Shown here: piece by piece, positions 52,292 through 60,625 of the stretch
How the letters are laid out: the number at the start of each line of letters is the position of its first letter
How positions within the stretch are numbered: the stretch's first letter is position 1
Source: Rhizobiaceae bacterium
GTDB taxonomy: Bacteria; Pseudomonadota; Alphaproteobacteria; Rhizobiales; Rhizobiaceae
Direction: 5' to 3'
NCBI GenBank assembly: GCA_025698895.1
Contig: JAILWO010000002.1
Location: 310,001 to 374,000, forward strand
DNA length: 64,000 bases
Position numbers and translations under genes: made by a program
The notes under the pieces: model-generated
What the model was told of the DNA's origin: nothing
Seen by the model: the letters and a program-made list of their open reading frames with translations, nothing else
The model's database searches: none

Positions 52292-53566
52292 ATGAAACAA
52301 GAGACCGTCGAGGCCACCTATCTGATCGAAACGCCGCTCGAACCCGAGAAGATCGCGGCGATCATGGCCGGGGAACAGTCAAGCGGCACCTTCGTGAAAG
52401 TCGCCGGCGAGACCGATGAATTGCGGGCGCGGGCGGCGGCCGACGTGCTCTCGGTCGAGGAATTGGAAAGTGCCGCGGCGCCCAGTCTCGCGAGCGCCTA
52501 TCTCGAGCGGAAGAAGGCTCCAGGCCCCTGGCGGCGCGCGAAGGTGCGCATCGCCTATCCGGTCGTCAACATCGGCGCGAACCTGCCGACGCTTGCCGCG
52601 ACCGTTGCCGGGAACCTCTATGACCTGGGCGAAGTCACGGGCCTGCGTCTTCTCGACGTTTCCCTCGGGCAGTCCTATCGCGACAGGTTCGACAAACCCC
52701 GGCTCGGGATCGCCGGCACACGCGACTATGTCGGCGTCCATGACCGGCCGCTGTTCGGCACGATCATCAAGCCAAACGTCGGAATGCGGGCGCACGAGAT
52801 CGCCGATCTGGTCGAACTGCTATGCGATGCCGGCGTCGACTTCATCAAGGATGACGAGATCTGTGCAGACCCGGACCACGCGCCGCTGGCCGAGCGCGTG
52901 CCGGCTGTGATGGCACGCATCCGCGCCCACCGCGAGCGCGCCGGCCGCGACGTGATGATGGCCTTCAACATCACCGACGAGACGGATGCCATGCGCCGCC
53001 ACGCGGAGCTGGTCGAACGCGAGGGCGGCTCGTGCGTGATGGCGAGCCTCAACTGGTGCGGGCTGTCCGCGATGCAGTCGCTGCGCCGCGCTACGCCTCT
53101 CGCCGTCCACGGCCATCGCAACGGGTTCGGAGCCTTTTCCCGCCATCCGCTGCTGGGGATCGGCTTCGACGCCTATCAGACGCTCTATCGCCTCGCCGGC
53201 GTCGACCACATGCATGTCCACGGCATCGGCGGAAAGTTCTCCGACCAAGCAGAAGAGGTCGCGGCGGCGGCACGGCGCTGCCTGAGGCCGCTCGCGGACG
53301 ATGCTTCCGACAGCTCCGACGTCGTGATGCCGGCCTTCTCGTCCGGACAGTCGGCCGGCACGTTGCCGGCGACCGCGATGGCCACCGGCTCGAGCGATTT
53401 CCTGTTCATGGCCGGCGGCGGCATTCTGGCTCACCCCGATGGTCCGGCGGCTGGTGTGCGAAGCCTGCGACAGGCCTGGCAAGCCGTCGTGCAAGGCCTG
53501 TCGCTCGAAGCCGCTGCCGGCTCGCGGTCTGCACTGGCGGCGGCGCTTCGCTTCTTCGGCAGCTGA
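52292..53566 (+). CDS. RuBisCO-like protein, sugar-acid catabolic type
   Basis: A 424-residue member of the RuBisCO large-subunit superfamily. The magnesium-carbamate site is complete: Lys186, Asp188 and Glu189 in FIKDDEIC match spinach Lys201, Asp203 and Glu204. Lys160 (IIKPNVG) matches Lys175, His275-Arg276 match His294-Arg295, and Lys315 (GGKFSD) matches loop-6 Lys334. Spinach Lys177 is Asn162 and the second glycine of the 379-381 phosphate site is Gln353 (SSGQS). It is therefore not a carbon-fixing RuBisCO. Together with the kinase after it, it resembles the 3-oxo-isoapionate-4-phosphate decarboxylase or transcarboxylase/hydrolase of D-apionate catabolism. Which reaction it performs is open. 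Confidence 0.9.
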   Translation: MKQETVEATYLIETPLEPEKIAAIMAGEQSSGTFVKVAGETDELRARAAADVLSVEELESAAAPSLASAYLERKKAPGPWRRAKVRIAYPVVNIGANLPTLAATVAGNLYDLGEVTGLRLLDVSLGQSYRDRFDKPRLGIAGTRDYVGVHDRPLFGTIIKPNVGMRAHEIADLVELLCDAGVDFIKDDEICADPDHAPLAERVPAVMARIRAHRERAGRDVMMAFNITDETDAMRRHAELVEREGGSCVMASLNWCGLSAMQSLRRATPLAVHGHRNGFGAFSRHPLLGIGFDAYQTLYRLAGVDHMHVHGIGGKFSDQAEEVAAAARRCLRPLADDASDSSDVVMPAFSSGQSAGTLPATAMATGSSDFLFMAGGGILAHPDGPAAGVRSLRQAWQAVVQGLSLEAAAGSRSALAAALRFFGS

Positions 53567-53567
53567 C

Positions 53568-54821
53568 ATGGTGGAAATCGTCTTCATCGGCGATGACTTC
53601 ACCGGCGCCTCCGACACGCTGGCGACGCTGGCGGAGCGCGGCGCGAACGTTCAACTTTTCCTGGATGCCCCAGAGGCAGGTGAAACGGACGGCCTCGACG
53701 CCGTAGGCATCGCGACCGACCTGAGAACACGGTCACCCGAGGAGATCGACGCGCGGCTGCGTGCCCTTGTGCCGTCGGTCAGGCGGCTTGCGCCGCGCTT
53801 CGTGCACTACAAGATCTGCTCCACCTTCGATTCGGCGCCGCATGTCGGCAGTATCGGTGCGGCCGTCCTGACGCTGGAGGAAGGGCTCGCGCCCTGCCGG
53901 ACCATCCTGCTCGGCGGCCAGCCGAGCCTCGGCCGTTACTGCCTGTTCGCCAACCTTTTCGCACGCGCGCCGGACGGCCGCACCTATCGCATCGACCGGC
54001 ATCCCATCATGCGCGCGCATCCGGTGACCCCAATGGGCGAAGCAGATTTGCGGGTTCATCTTGCGATGCAGGGACTTCATGGCCTCGTCTCGGTGAACCG
54101 CGAGGAACTACGTTCCGGTCCGAACGCACTCCAGCCGCGCGGGAACCGTATCCTGGTCGATGCTGTGGAGCAGCCCGACGTGGATCGCTTCGGAGAATTG
54201 TTGCGCGGCATCACGCAGGACGCCCCGGTGCTCGTCGTCGGCGCGAGCGGTGTGGCCGAGGCGCTGGTGTTAGGCGGACCGTCGCTGATGCAGCCAGCGG
54301 CGAACGCCGATTGGCGGACCGGACCTGTTCTGGCCATTGCCGGCAGCCGCTCGTCCGCAACCGCAGCGCAGGTTTTCGCGGCAGCGAGCTACGAACGTCT
54401 TCCGGTCGAACCCGGCGACCTGACGCAACCCGCGCAACTGGTCGACCGAAGCGTCCGGCATCTTGCTGCCGGTCGAAATGTCCTCGTCCATCTGCAACCA
54501 AGCAAGGACTACGGCTGTTCGCCAGCCGCGCTGTCGCGGTTCCTGGCCGATCTCACGCATGCGGTCTTCCACCGGCATCGCCCGGCCAGGCTCCTCGTCG
54601 CCGGCGGCGACACATCGAGCGCGGTCGTGGAGAGGCTTCGATTCAGAAGCCTCTCCTTTGTCCAGCGGATGGGAAGCGGCGTGGCAGTCTGCCGTGGTCA
54701 TGCGCCCGACGGCTCTGTCGACGGAACCACGCTGCTGCTGAAGGGCGGCCAGGTCGGCGACGTCAATCTGTTTGACCGATACGTGGCTGAAGCGGCGAAC
54801 AGCTACAATTTCAGCCGTTGA
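53568..54821 (+). CDS. Four-carbon acid sugar kinase family protein (DUF1537)
   Basis: A 417-residue kinase with the two DUF1537 domains. The N-terminal VFIGDDFTGASDTLATLAERG is the substrate-binding start, and the C-terminal ATP site is RLLVAGGDTSSAVV followed by GTTLLLKGGQVGDVNLF. OtnK and 3-oxo-isoapionate kinase belong here and phosphorylate 3-oxo acids at C4. It follows the RLP by one base, so the product of this kinase is presumably the RLP substrate. The 272-bp gap that follows has no gene. Confidence 0.88.
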   Translation: MVEIVFIGDDFTGASDTLATLAERGANVQLFLDAPEAGETDGLDAVGIATDLRTRSPEEIDARLRALVPSVRRLAPRFVHYKICSTFDSAPHVGSIGAAVLTLEEGLAPCRTILLGGQPSLGRYCLFANLFARAPDGRTYRIDRHPIMRAHPVTPMGEADLRVHLAMQGLHGLVSVNREELRSGPNALQPRGNRILVDAVEQPDVDRFGELLRGITQDAPVLVVGASGVAEALVLGGPSLMQPAANADWRTGPVLAIAGSRSSATAAQVFAAASYERLPVEPGDLTQPAQLVDRSVRHLAAGRNVLVHLQPSKDYGCSPAALSRFLADLTHAVFHRHRPARLLVAGGDTSSAVVERLRFRSLSFVQRMGSGVAVCRGHAPDGSVDGTTLLLKGGQVGDVNLFDRYVAEAANSYNFSR

Positions 54822-55093
54822 AGTATCAAACGAACGGCAGCGACACATAAAACTCCCCCAACCTCCAAGGCCTTCACGTCGGACAGGCTGGCACGTCCGG
54901 CAGGCGGCAAATGCGGGTCACGGGCGGCTTTCAGACACTCCTGCTTCCGGGATTGAGGATGTAAGAGACACGACGGCGGCTTCGCGCCCTGACGCCAGCC
55001 GTAGCCGTGAACTTTTCATCTGATTGCCAGCGGACATCCCAATCGGTTCCGTTGCCGGCACGAGCGAAACACGGAAAGGGGCGACGATCGGAC

Positions 55094-56386
55094 TTATACA
55101 ATCCCTCCGCCACCTGCCGAACTTGCGGGGCGCACGTCTGCAACCTTGGCGCGGTAGCCCGCCTCACGATAGGCGCCGACCGGATCAACGGCGCCACGTT
55201 TATCGAGCCGCGCCATTGCGAGGATCGGCTCGACATCCGTGCGGAAAGCTGTCTTGAGCGTTTGTGAACCCATGAGCGCGTCGTTGTCCTGCTGATGGCC
55301 ATCAAGTGCCGCCCGGTCGACCAGCAGCGCCTGCGCGTAAGCGCGCTGCACCTCTACCGCCGACACCATGAGGCTTTCGATCGGGTCGGTAACGTTGTGG
55401 CTCTGGTCGAGCATGTGCGCCGGATCGAACGCTTTCGCACTGCGCAGCTCCGCATCGACCAGCTCGTTGAAGACCAGGAACAGCCGGTAGGGATCGACGG
55501 ACCCCGCATCCAGATCATCGTCGCCATATTTGCTGTCGTTGAAGTGAAAGCCGCCCAGCTTGCCGAATTGGATGAGCCGCGCGACGATCATCTCGATATT
55601 CACGTTGGGCGCGTGGTGACCGAGATCGACAAGGCAGAATGCCTGCGGTCCGAGTTCCCGGGCGATCAGGTAGTTGGTGCCCCAGTCCTGCACAACCGTG
55701 GAATAGAAGGCCGGCTCGTACATTTTGTGCTCGGTGAACAGCCGCCAGTCCGCGGGCAAACCGGCATAGACCTCCTTCATCGAGGCCAGATAGCGCTCGA
55801 ACGCCTTGGCGAAATTCGACTGACCGGGAAAGTTCGAACCGTCGCCGATCCACACCGTCAGCGCCTTCGATCCGATCGCCTTGCCGATCTCGATGCATTC
55901 GAGATTGTGCTCCACTGCCTGCCGGCGCGTGGCGGCGTCGGTGTGGGAGAGCGAACCGAACTTGTAGGAATGCGTCTGATCCGCCGCGTCGGAGAACGTG
56001 TTGGAATTCATGGCGTCGAAGTCGAGGCCGAGCTTGTCGGCGGTGTCTCTCAGCTTCTTCGGATCGGCCTTGTCCCACGGAATGTGCAGCGAGACTGTCG
56101 GGGTGGCGCGGGTGAGCTGCTGGATGACGGCGCAGTCCGCCAGCTTATCGAAGATGTCGCGCGGCTCGCCGATGCCGGGGAAGCGGGCGAAGCGCGTGCC
56201 GCCGGTGCCAACGCCCCATGAGGGGATCGCCACGCCGAAGGCGGCGACCTTGGCCTTGATCTCATCGATCGCAACACCGCGACGGTCGAGCTGCTCGCCG
56301 AGCGTTTCGTAGTCGCGTTTCAGCTCGGCCTCGCGGGCGGCGTTGTGGGCCGCAACGATGTCCCCGGCGATCGGCAGTTCGGTCAT
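55094..56386 (-). CDS. rhaI: L-rhamnose isomerase, rhizobial type
   Basis: A 430-residue TIM-barrel isomerase that turns L-rhamnose into L-rhamnulose. Metal and catalytic segments are LFTEHKMYEPAFYSTV, LVDLGHHAPNVNIE and GGFHFNDSKYGDDDLDAGS, with the Asp-rich metal loop of this family. It lies 21 bp downstream of rhaD on the same strand, making the rhaDI operon as in Rhizobium. Expression probably falls under RhaR. Confidence 0.94.
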   Translation of the reverse strand: MTELPIAGDIVAAHNAAREAELKRDYETLGEQLDRRGVAIDEIKAKVAAFGVAIPSWGVGTGGTRFARFPGIGEPRDIFDKLADCAVIQQLTRATPTVSLHIPWDKADPKKLRDTADKLGLDFDAMNSNTFSDAADQTHSYKFGSLSHTDAATRRQAVEHNLECIEIGKAIGSKALTVWIGDGSNFPGQSNFAKAFERYLASMKEVYAGLPADWRLFTEHKMYEPAFYSTVVQDWGTNYLIARELGPQAFCLVDLGHHAPNVNIEMIVARLIQFGKLGGFHFNDSKYGDDDLDAGSVDPYRLFLVFNELVDAELRSAKAFDPAHMLDQSHNVTDPIESLMVSAVEVQRAYAQALLVDRAALDGHQQDNDALMGSQTLKTAFRTDVEPILAMARLDKRGAVDPVGAYREAGYRAKVADVRPASSAGGGGIV

Positions 56387-56407
56387 GGTTTCCTCCCCGG
56401 AGTCAGC

Positions 56408-58510
56408 CTAGCGCGTGAAGCTCTGCGCGTTGCCGGCATCGACATTGACGATGTTGCCGGTCGATTTGGCCGACATTTCCGAGGCGAAGAAATAGACCGC
56501 CTCGGCGATGTCTTCCGGAAACACCGACCGCTTCAGCATCGAGCGCGAACGGTAATGCTCCTCCAGGTCGTCGGTCGACATGTTGTAGGCGGCGGCGCGC
56601 TGTTCCTTCCATTCGCCGGTCCAGATCTTGGAGCCGCGCAGCACGGCGTCTGGGTTCACGACATTGACCCTGATCTGTTCGGCAGCCCCCTCCAGCGCCA
56701 GGCAGCGTGCGAGGTGAATTTCGGCCGCCTTGGCGGTGCAGTAGGCGGAGGCGTTGGGGGAGGCGGCAAGGCCGTTCTTTGACGCGACGAAGACGACGTT
56801 GCCGCCGATCTTTTGTTGCCGGAACAGGCGGAACGCCTCACGCGACACCAGGAAATATCCGGTTGCAAGGATGTCCATGTTGCGGGTCCATAGATCCAGC
56901 GTCGTGTCTTCGACCGGGGCCGAGGACGCAAGACCCGCATTCGATACCAGAATGTCGACGCCGCCATAGTTCACGATGGCCGAGGCGTAGCCCGCCGCGA
57001 CCTCAGCCTCGCTGGTCACGTCCAGCTTGACCGAACGGACGAAATCCTTGCCCTTCGCCGCCGCCAGTTGCTCATGGGCATCGGCCAGCGCTTTCTCGTC
57101 GATGTCGGCCAGTACCACGCACGCGCCTTCGGCGACCAGTTTCGCGGCCGTCGCGCGGCCGATACCGCCGGCGCCGCCGGTCACCAGCGCAACGCGGCCG
57201 GCGAGCGGCTTCGGCCTAGGCATCCGCTGCAGCTTGGCTTCCTCGAGCAGCCAGTATTCGATGTCGAATGCCTCCTGCTCCGACAATCCGACATAGGTCG
57301 AGACGGTGGACGCGCCGCGCATGACATTGATGGCGTTGACATAGAATTCGGCCGAGATGCGAGCTGTCGCCTTGTCGCCGGCAAAGGTGATCATGCCGAC
57401 GCCGGGAACCAGATAGACGACCGCGTTGGGATCGCGCATGGCCGGGCTGTCAGGGCGCTTGCAGCGCTCATAATAGGCGGCGTAGCCCTCGCGGTAGGAG
57501 GCGATCTCCGCCGGCAGCACGGCGAGCGTCGCCTCGGCGTCAGGCGAGGCTGGATCGAACGGAACGACCAGCGGCCTGATCTTGGTGCGCAGGAAATGGT
57601 CAGGGCAGCTCGTGCCGAGCGCCGCCAGCTTTTCCATCTCGTTCGAACAGACGAACTCTAGAACGGTTTGGGAATCGTCGAAATGGCCGACCTTGTGGGT
57701 CTTTTCCGACACCGCACCGCGAATGGCCGGCATCAGCTTCGCGGCGACCGCCCGGCGCTCGCCGGGTGGCAACGCCGTATGCTTCTCTCCACCGAACGCC
57801 GCCGTGCCGGCGTTTTTTTCCTCGAACCATTCAATGGCGCGGTTGATGATGCGGATGGTGGTTTCGTAGCTTTCGCGAGCCGTGTCACCCCAGGTGAACA
57901 GGCCGTGGCTTTCGAGAACGACGCCGGTTGCGTCAGGGTTTTCCGTGCAGAATTTTTCCAGCCACAGGCCCAACTCGTATCCCGGCCGCTTCCAGGGTAG
58001 CCAGCCGATCTCGCCGCCGAAAATTTCGGCCGTTAGAGCCTTCGAGTCCTTCGATGCTGCAATCGCGATGATGGCGTCGGGATGCATATGGTCGACATGC
58101 GCCTTCGGCACATAGGCATGAAGCGGCGTGTCGATGGAAGCAGCGCGCGGGTTCAGATTGAAGGTACAGTGCGGCAGGTAGCCGACCATCTCGTCTTCAT
58201 GCTCGACGCCGCGATAAAGTCCCTTCAGCGCGTTCAGCTTGTCCATGTAGAGCGTGGCGAAACCGTCCAGCTTGATCGTGCCGACATCGCCGCCCGATCC
58301 CTTGACCCAAAGGACTTCCACTTCTTCGCCGGTCAGCGGGTCCTTCTCGATCACCTTCGCCGAGGTGTTGCCACCGCCATAATTGGTTATGCGCTTGTCG
58401 GAACCGAGCAGGTTGGAGCGGTAGAGCAACCGCTCCGGCTCGCTCATGGAAGCCGCCTTTGCCTCGTCCCAAAGGTCGGCGAGGCGCGAGGCGTTGCGCG
58501 TTTCAAGCAT
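56408..58510 (-). CDS. rhaD: Bifunctional rhamnulose-1-phosphate aldolase / lactaldehyde dehydrogenase
   Basis: A 700-residue fusion. Residues about 1-420 are a class II aldolase/adducin domain with the zinc His pair in HAYVPKAHVDHMHPDA and the SHGLFTWGDT segment. Residues about 430-700 are a short-chain dehydrogenase with TGGAGGIGR, SNAG and the Tyr-Lys pair in SAYCTAKAAE. The aldolase makes dihydroxyacetone phosphate and lactaldehyde, which the dehydrogenase oxidises. The start is ATG 58510; an earlier frame to 58588 runs into the promoter region. It is first in the rhaDI transcript. Confidence 0.93.
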   Translation of the reverse strand: MLETRNASRLADLWDEAKAASMSEPERLLYRSNLLGSDKRITNYGGGNTSAKVIEKDPLTGEEVEVLWVKGSGGDVGTIKLDGFATLYMDKLNALKGLYRGVEHEDEMVGYLPHCTFNLNPRAASIDTPLHAYVPKAHVDHMHPDAIIAIAASKDSKALTAEIFGGEIGWLPWKRPGYELGLWLEKFCTENPDATGVVLESHGLFTWGDTARESYETTIRIINRAIEWFEEKNAGTAAFGGEKHTALPPGERRAVAAKLMPAIRGAVSEKTHKVGHFDDSQTVLEFVCSNEMEKLAALGTSCPDHFLRTKIRPLVVPFDPASPDAEATLAVLPAEIASYREGYAAYYERCKRPDSPAMRDPNAVVYLVPGVGMITFAGDKATARISAEFYVNAINVMRGASTVSTYVGLSEQEAFDIEYWLLEEAKLQRMPRPKPLAGRVALVTGGAGGIGRATAAKLVAEGACVVLADIDEKALADAHEQLAAAKGKDFVRSVKLDVTSEAEVAAGYASAIVNYGGVDILVSNAGLASSAPVEDTTLDLWTRNMDILATGYFLVSREAFRLFRQQKIGGNVVFVASKNGLAASPNASAYCTAKAAEIHLARCLALEGAAEQIRVNVVNPDAVLRGSKIWTGEWKEQRAAAYNMSTDDLEEHYRSRSMLKRSVFPEDIAEAVYFFASEMSAKSTGNIVNVDAGNAQSFTR

Positions 58511-58582
58511 ATCTGGACCTCCCCGGGCGCGCCGTTGTGACGGCGCTGATCGTGCTCCAATCTCTAAACTCCGCAATCCGAA

Positions 58583-58655
58583 TGTCAATCAAAAACGATC
58601 AGAAACGATCATACTGCACCGCACAACCGGGTTAGATGATCGATATTGATTGACA
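58583..58655. promoter_or_regulatory. Divergent rha promoter region with operator-like repeats
   Basis: Between rhaD and rhaR, AAACGATCA occurs twice (58593-58601 and 58603-58611), 10 bp apart, so on one face of the helix. TGTCAATCA (58583-58591) and TGATTGACA (58647-58655) are inverted copies that each contain a TTGACA -35 box for the divergent genes. DeoR-type regulators often bind such phased repeats. This is the likely RhaR operator. Confidence 0.55.
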
Positions 58656-58698
58656 ATGCACAATCCTGATGCCTAGATGCTCGCGCATGGGAGGAACG

Positions 58699-59508
58699 AT
58701 GCACGAAAAAGAGCGCCACAGGATCATTCTTTCCGCCGTCCAGGAGCGACCTGTAGCGACGGTGCCGGAACTGGTCGAGATGACGTCGTCCTCGGAGGCG
58801 ACGATCCGGCGCGACATCGCTGCCCTGCATGTTCAAAAGCGCCTGCGCCGCGTACGCGGCGGCGCCGAAGCGATCAATCCTCCGCAGATCGTCGGGCTTG
58901 CCGGTCGTCCATTCTCCGTCAACGAGACCATGCACGCTTCGCAGAAGCGCGCGATAGCCCGCGCGGCGGTCGAAATCTGCAAGGATGGCGAGCCGATCAT
59001 CATCAATGGCGGCACGACCACGTTCCAGATGGTGCATTTCTTGGTGAACCGGCGCATGCCGATTTTCACCAACTCTTTTCCGATCGCGGAACACCTGCTC
59101 AAGCATTCCAAGAACACGGTGATGCTGTCGGGCGGCACGATCTATCGCGAGCAGAACATCATCCTGTCGCCGTTCGAGAACGACGTGACGCGCAATTTCT
59201 ATGCGCGGCGCATGTTCATGGGCGCACAGGGGCTGGGGCCGCTCGGTCTGATGGAAGGCGACCCGCTCCTGATCCAGGCCGAACACAAACTCATCGACCA
59301 GGCTGACGAACTCGTCGTGCTGGTTGATTCATCCAAGTTCCGCCAGCGATCAAGCCTGATCCTGTGCGGCCTGTCGCGGATCACCACCGTCATCACTGAC
59401 GAGGGGATCGAGGATCGTGACGCAAAAATGCTGGAGACAGCCGGCGTGGCCCTCATCGTCGCGTCAGGGAGCCTGCCGAAGGCGGAGACATCTTCGCTGC
59501 CCGCCTGA
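58699..59508 (+). CDS. rhaR: DeoR-family regulator of rhamnose genes
   Basis: A 269-residue repressor. The N-terminal winged helix (ATVPELVEMTSSSEATIRRD) and the C-terminal sugar-phosphate-binding domain (INGGTTTFQMVHFL, SGGTIYREQNIIL) are as in DeoR. The start is ATG 58699 after GGGAGGA. In rhizobia, RhaR represses the rha genes until a rhamnose metabolite binds. It begins the rhaRSTPQ transcript, divergent from rhaDI. Confidence 0.9.
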   Translation: MHEKERHRIILSAVQERPVATVPELVEMTSSSEATIRRDIAALHVQKRLRRVRGGAEAINPPQIVGLAGRPFSVNETMHASQKRAIARAAVEICKDGEPIIINGGTTTFQMVHFLVNRRMPIFTNSFPIAEHLLKHSKNTVMLSGGTIYREQNIILSPFENDVTRNFYARRMFMGAQGLGPLGLMEGDPLLIQAEHKLIDQADELVVLVDSSKFRQRSSLILCGLSRITTVITDEGIEDRDAKMLETAGVALIVASGSLPKAETSSLPA

Positions 59509-59551
59509 CGCGGCCAGCGCTGATCACAGATCAACCACGGGAGGAATGAAA

Positions 59552-60547
59552 ATGTCAGTACTGAAGAAGCTATTCGCCACCGCGGCGATTACGGCGGCCA
59601 TGTTCGTCGCGCCGGCCTCGGCGCAAGACATGAAGATCGCGCTTGTCGTCAAGTCGCTCGGCAACGGGTTCTTCGACGCCGCGCACAAGGGCGCGCAGAA
59701 TGCCGCTGAGGAAATCGGCGGTATCGAAGTGATCTACACCGGTCCGACCTCGGCCACCGCCGAGGGCCAGATCGACATCGTCAACTCGCTCATTGCGCAA
59801 CAGGTGGATGCCATCGCCATCTCCGCCAATGACCCCGACGCGCTGGTTCCGGCGCTGAAGAAAGCCATGGACCGCGGCATCACCGTGATTTCCTGGGATT
59901 CCGGCGTGGCGCCGGAAGGTCGTCAGGTGCACCTCAACCCGTCCGACACCGACCTGATCGGCGAGACGATCATCAAGCTGGCGGCTGACTATCTGCCGGA
60001 GGGCGGCGACGTGGCGATCCTGTCGGCATCGTCCACCGCTACCAACCAGAATGCCTGGATCGCGGCGGCCGAGAAGGTGCTTCCGGAGAAGTTCCCGAAC
60101 ATCAATCTCGTCGCCACGGTCTATGGCGATGACGATGCGGTCAAGAGCACCAACGAAGCCAAGGGCCTGATTGCGTCCTATCCCGATCTCGAAGCCATCA
60201 TCGCGCCGACCACGGTGGGCGTCGTCGCGGCCGCGCAGGTCGTCACCGACGAGAACCTGATCGGCAAGATCAACGTCACCGGCCTCGCCCTGCCGTCGGA
60301 GTTCAAGCAATTCATCGACAACGGCGCGAGCCAGGCGGTGGCGCTGTGGAACCCGATCGACCTTGGCTATTCGGCGATCCACATTGCCCATGCTCTGGTC
60401 ACTGGCGAAGCCAAGGCGGAGCCGGGCGCCACGATCTCGATCGGCAAGGTTGGCGAGATCACGCTCGACGACACAAACTCGGCTGCGATGGCGGCACCCT
60501 TCAAGTTCGACAAGTCGAACATCGAAGAGTTCTCTAAGATCTACTGA
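59552..60547 (+). CDS. rhaS: Rhamnose ABC transporter binding protein
   Basis: A 331-residue periplasmic sugar-binding protein of the ribose/rhamnose type, with a signal peptide (cleavage after APASA). Core sequences VKSLGNGFFDAAHKGAQNAA, ISANDPDALVPALKKAMDRG and VISWDSGV are typical. ATG at 59552 is preferred to 59546 because the latter is too close to GGGAGG. It is 43 bp after rhaR. Here rhaS names the binding protein, not the E. coli regulator. Confidence 0.93.
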   Translation: MSVLKKLFATAAITAAMFVAPASAQDMKIALVVKSLGNGFFDAAHKGAQNAAEEIGGIEVIYTGPTSATAEGQIDIVNSLIAQQVDAIAISANDPDALVPALKKAMDRGITVISWDSGVAPEGRQVHLNPSDTDLIGETIIKLAADYLPEGGDVAILSASSTATNQNAWIAAAEKVLPEKFPNINLVATVYGDDDAVKSTNEAKGLIASYPDLEAIIAPTTVGVVAAAQVVTDENLIGKINVTGLALPSEFKQFIDNGASQAVALWNPIDLGYSAIHIAHALVTGEAKAEPGATISIGKVGEITLDDTNSAAMAAPFKFDKSNIEEFSKIY

Positions 60548-60562
60548 TTTTCAGCTAGTCTC

Positions 60563-60591
60563 CCGGGCGGCGCGCATTATGCGCCGCCCGG
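60563..60591 (+). other. Strong hairpin between rhaS and rhaT
   Basis: CCGGGCGGCGC (60563-60573) and GCGCCGCCCGG (60581-60591) form a perfect 11-bp stem with a 7-base loop. There is no long T run, so it is more likely an mRNA-stabilising or processing hairpin than a full terminator. Such elements raise binding-protein levels relative to the downstream transporter genes. Confidence 0.6.
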
Positions 60592-60625
60592 ATTCTTACC
60601 CGACCCGCTCCAGGGCTCGAGACGG

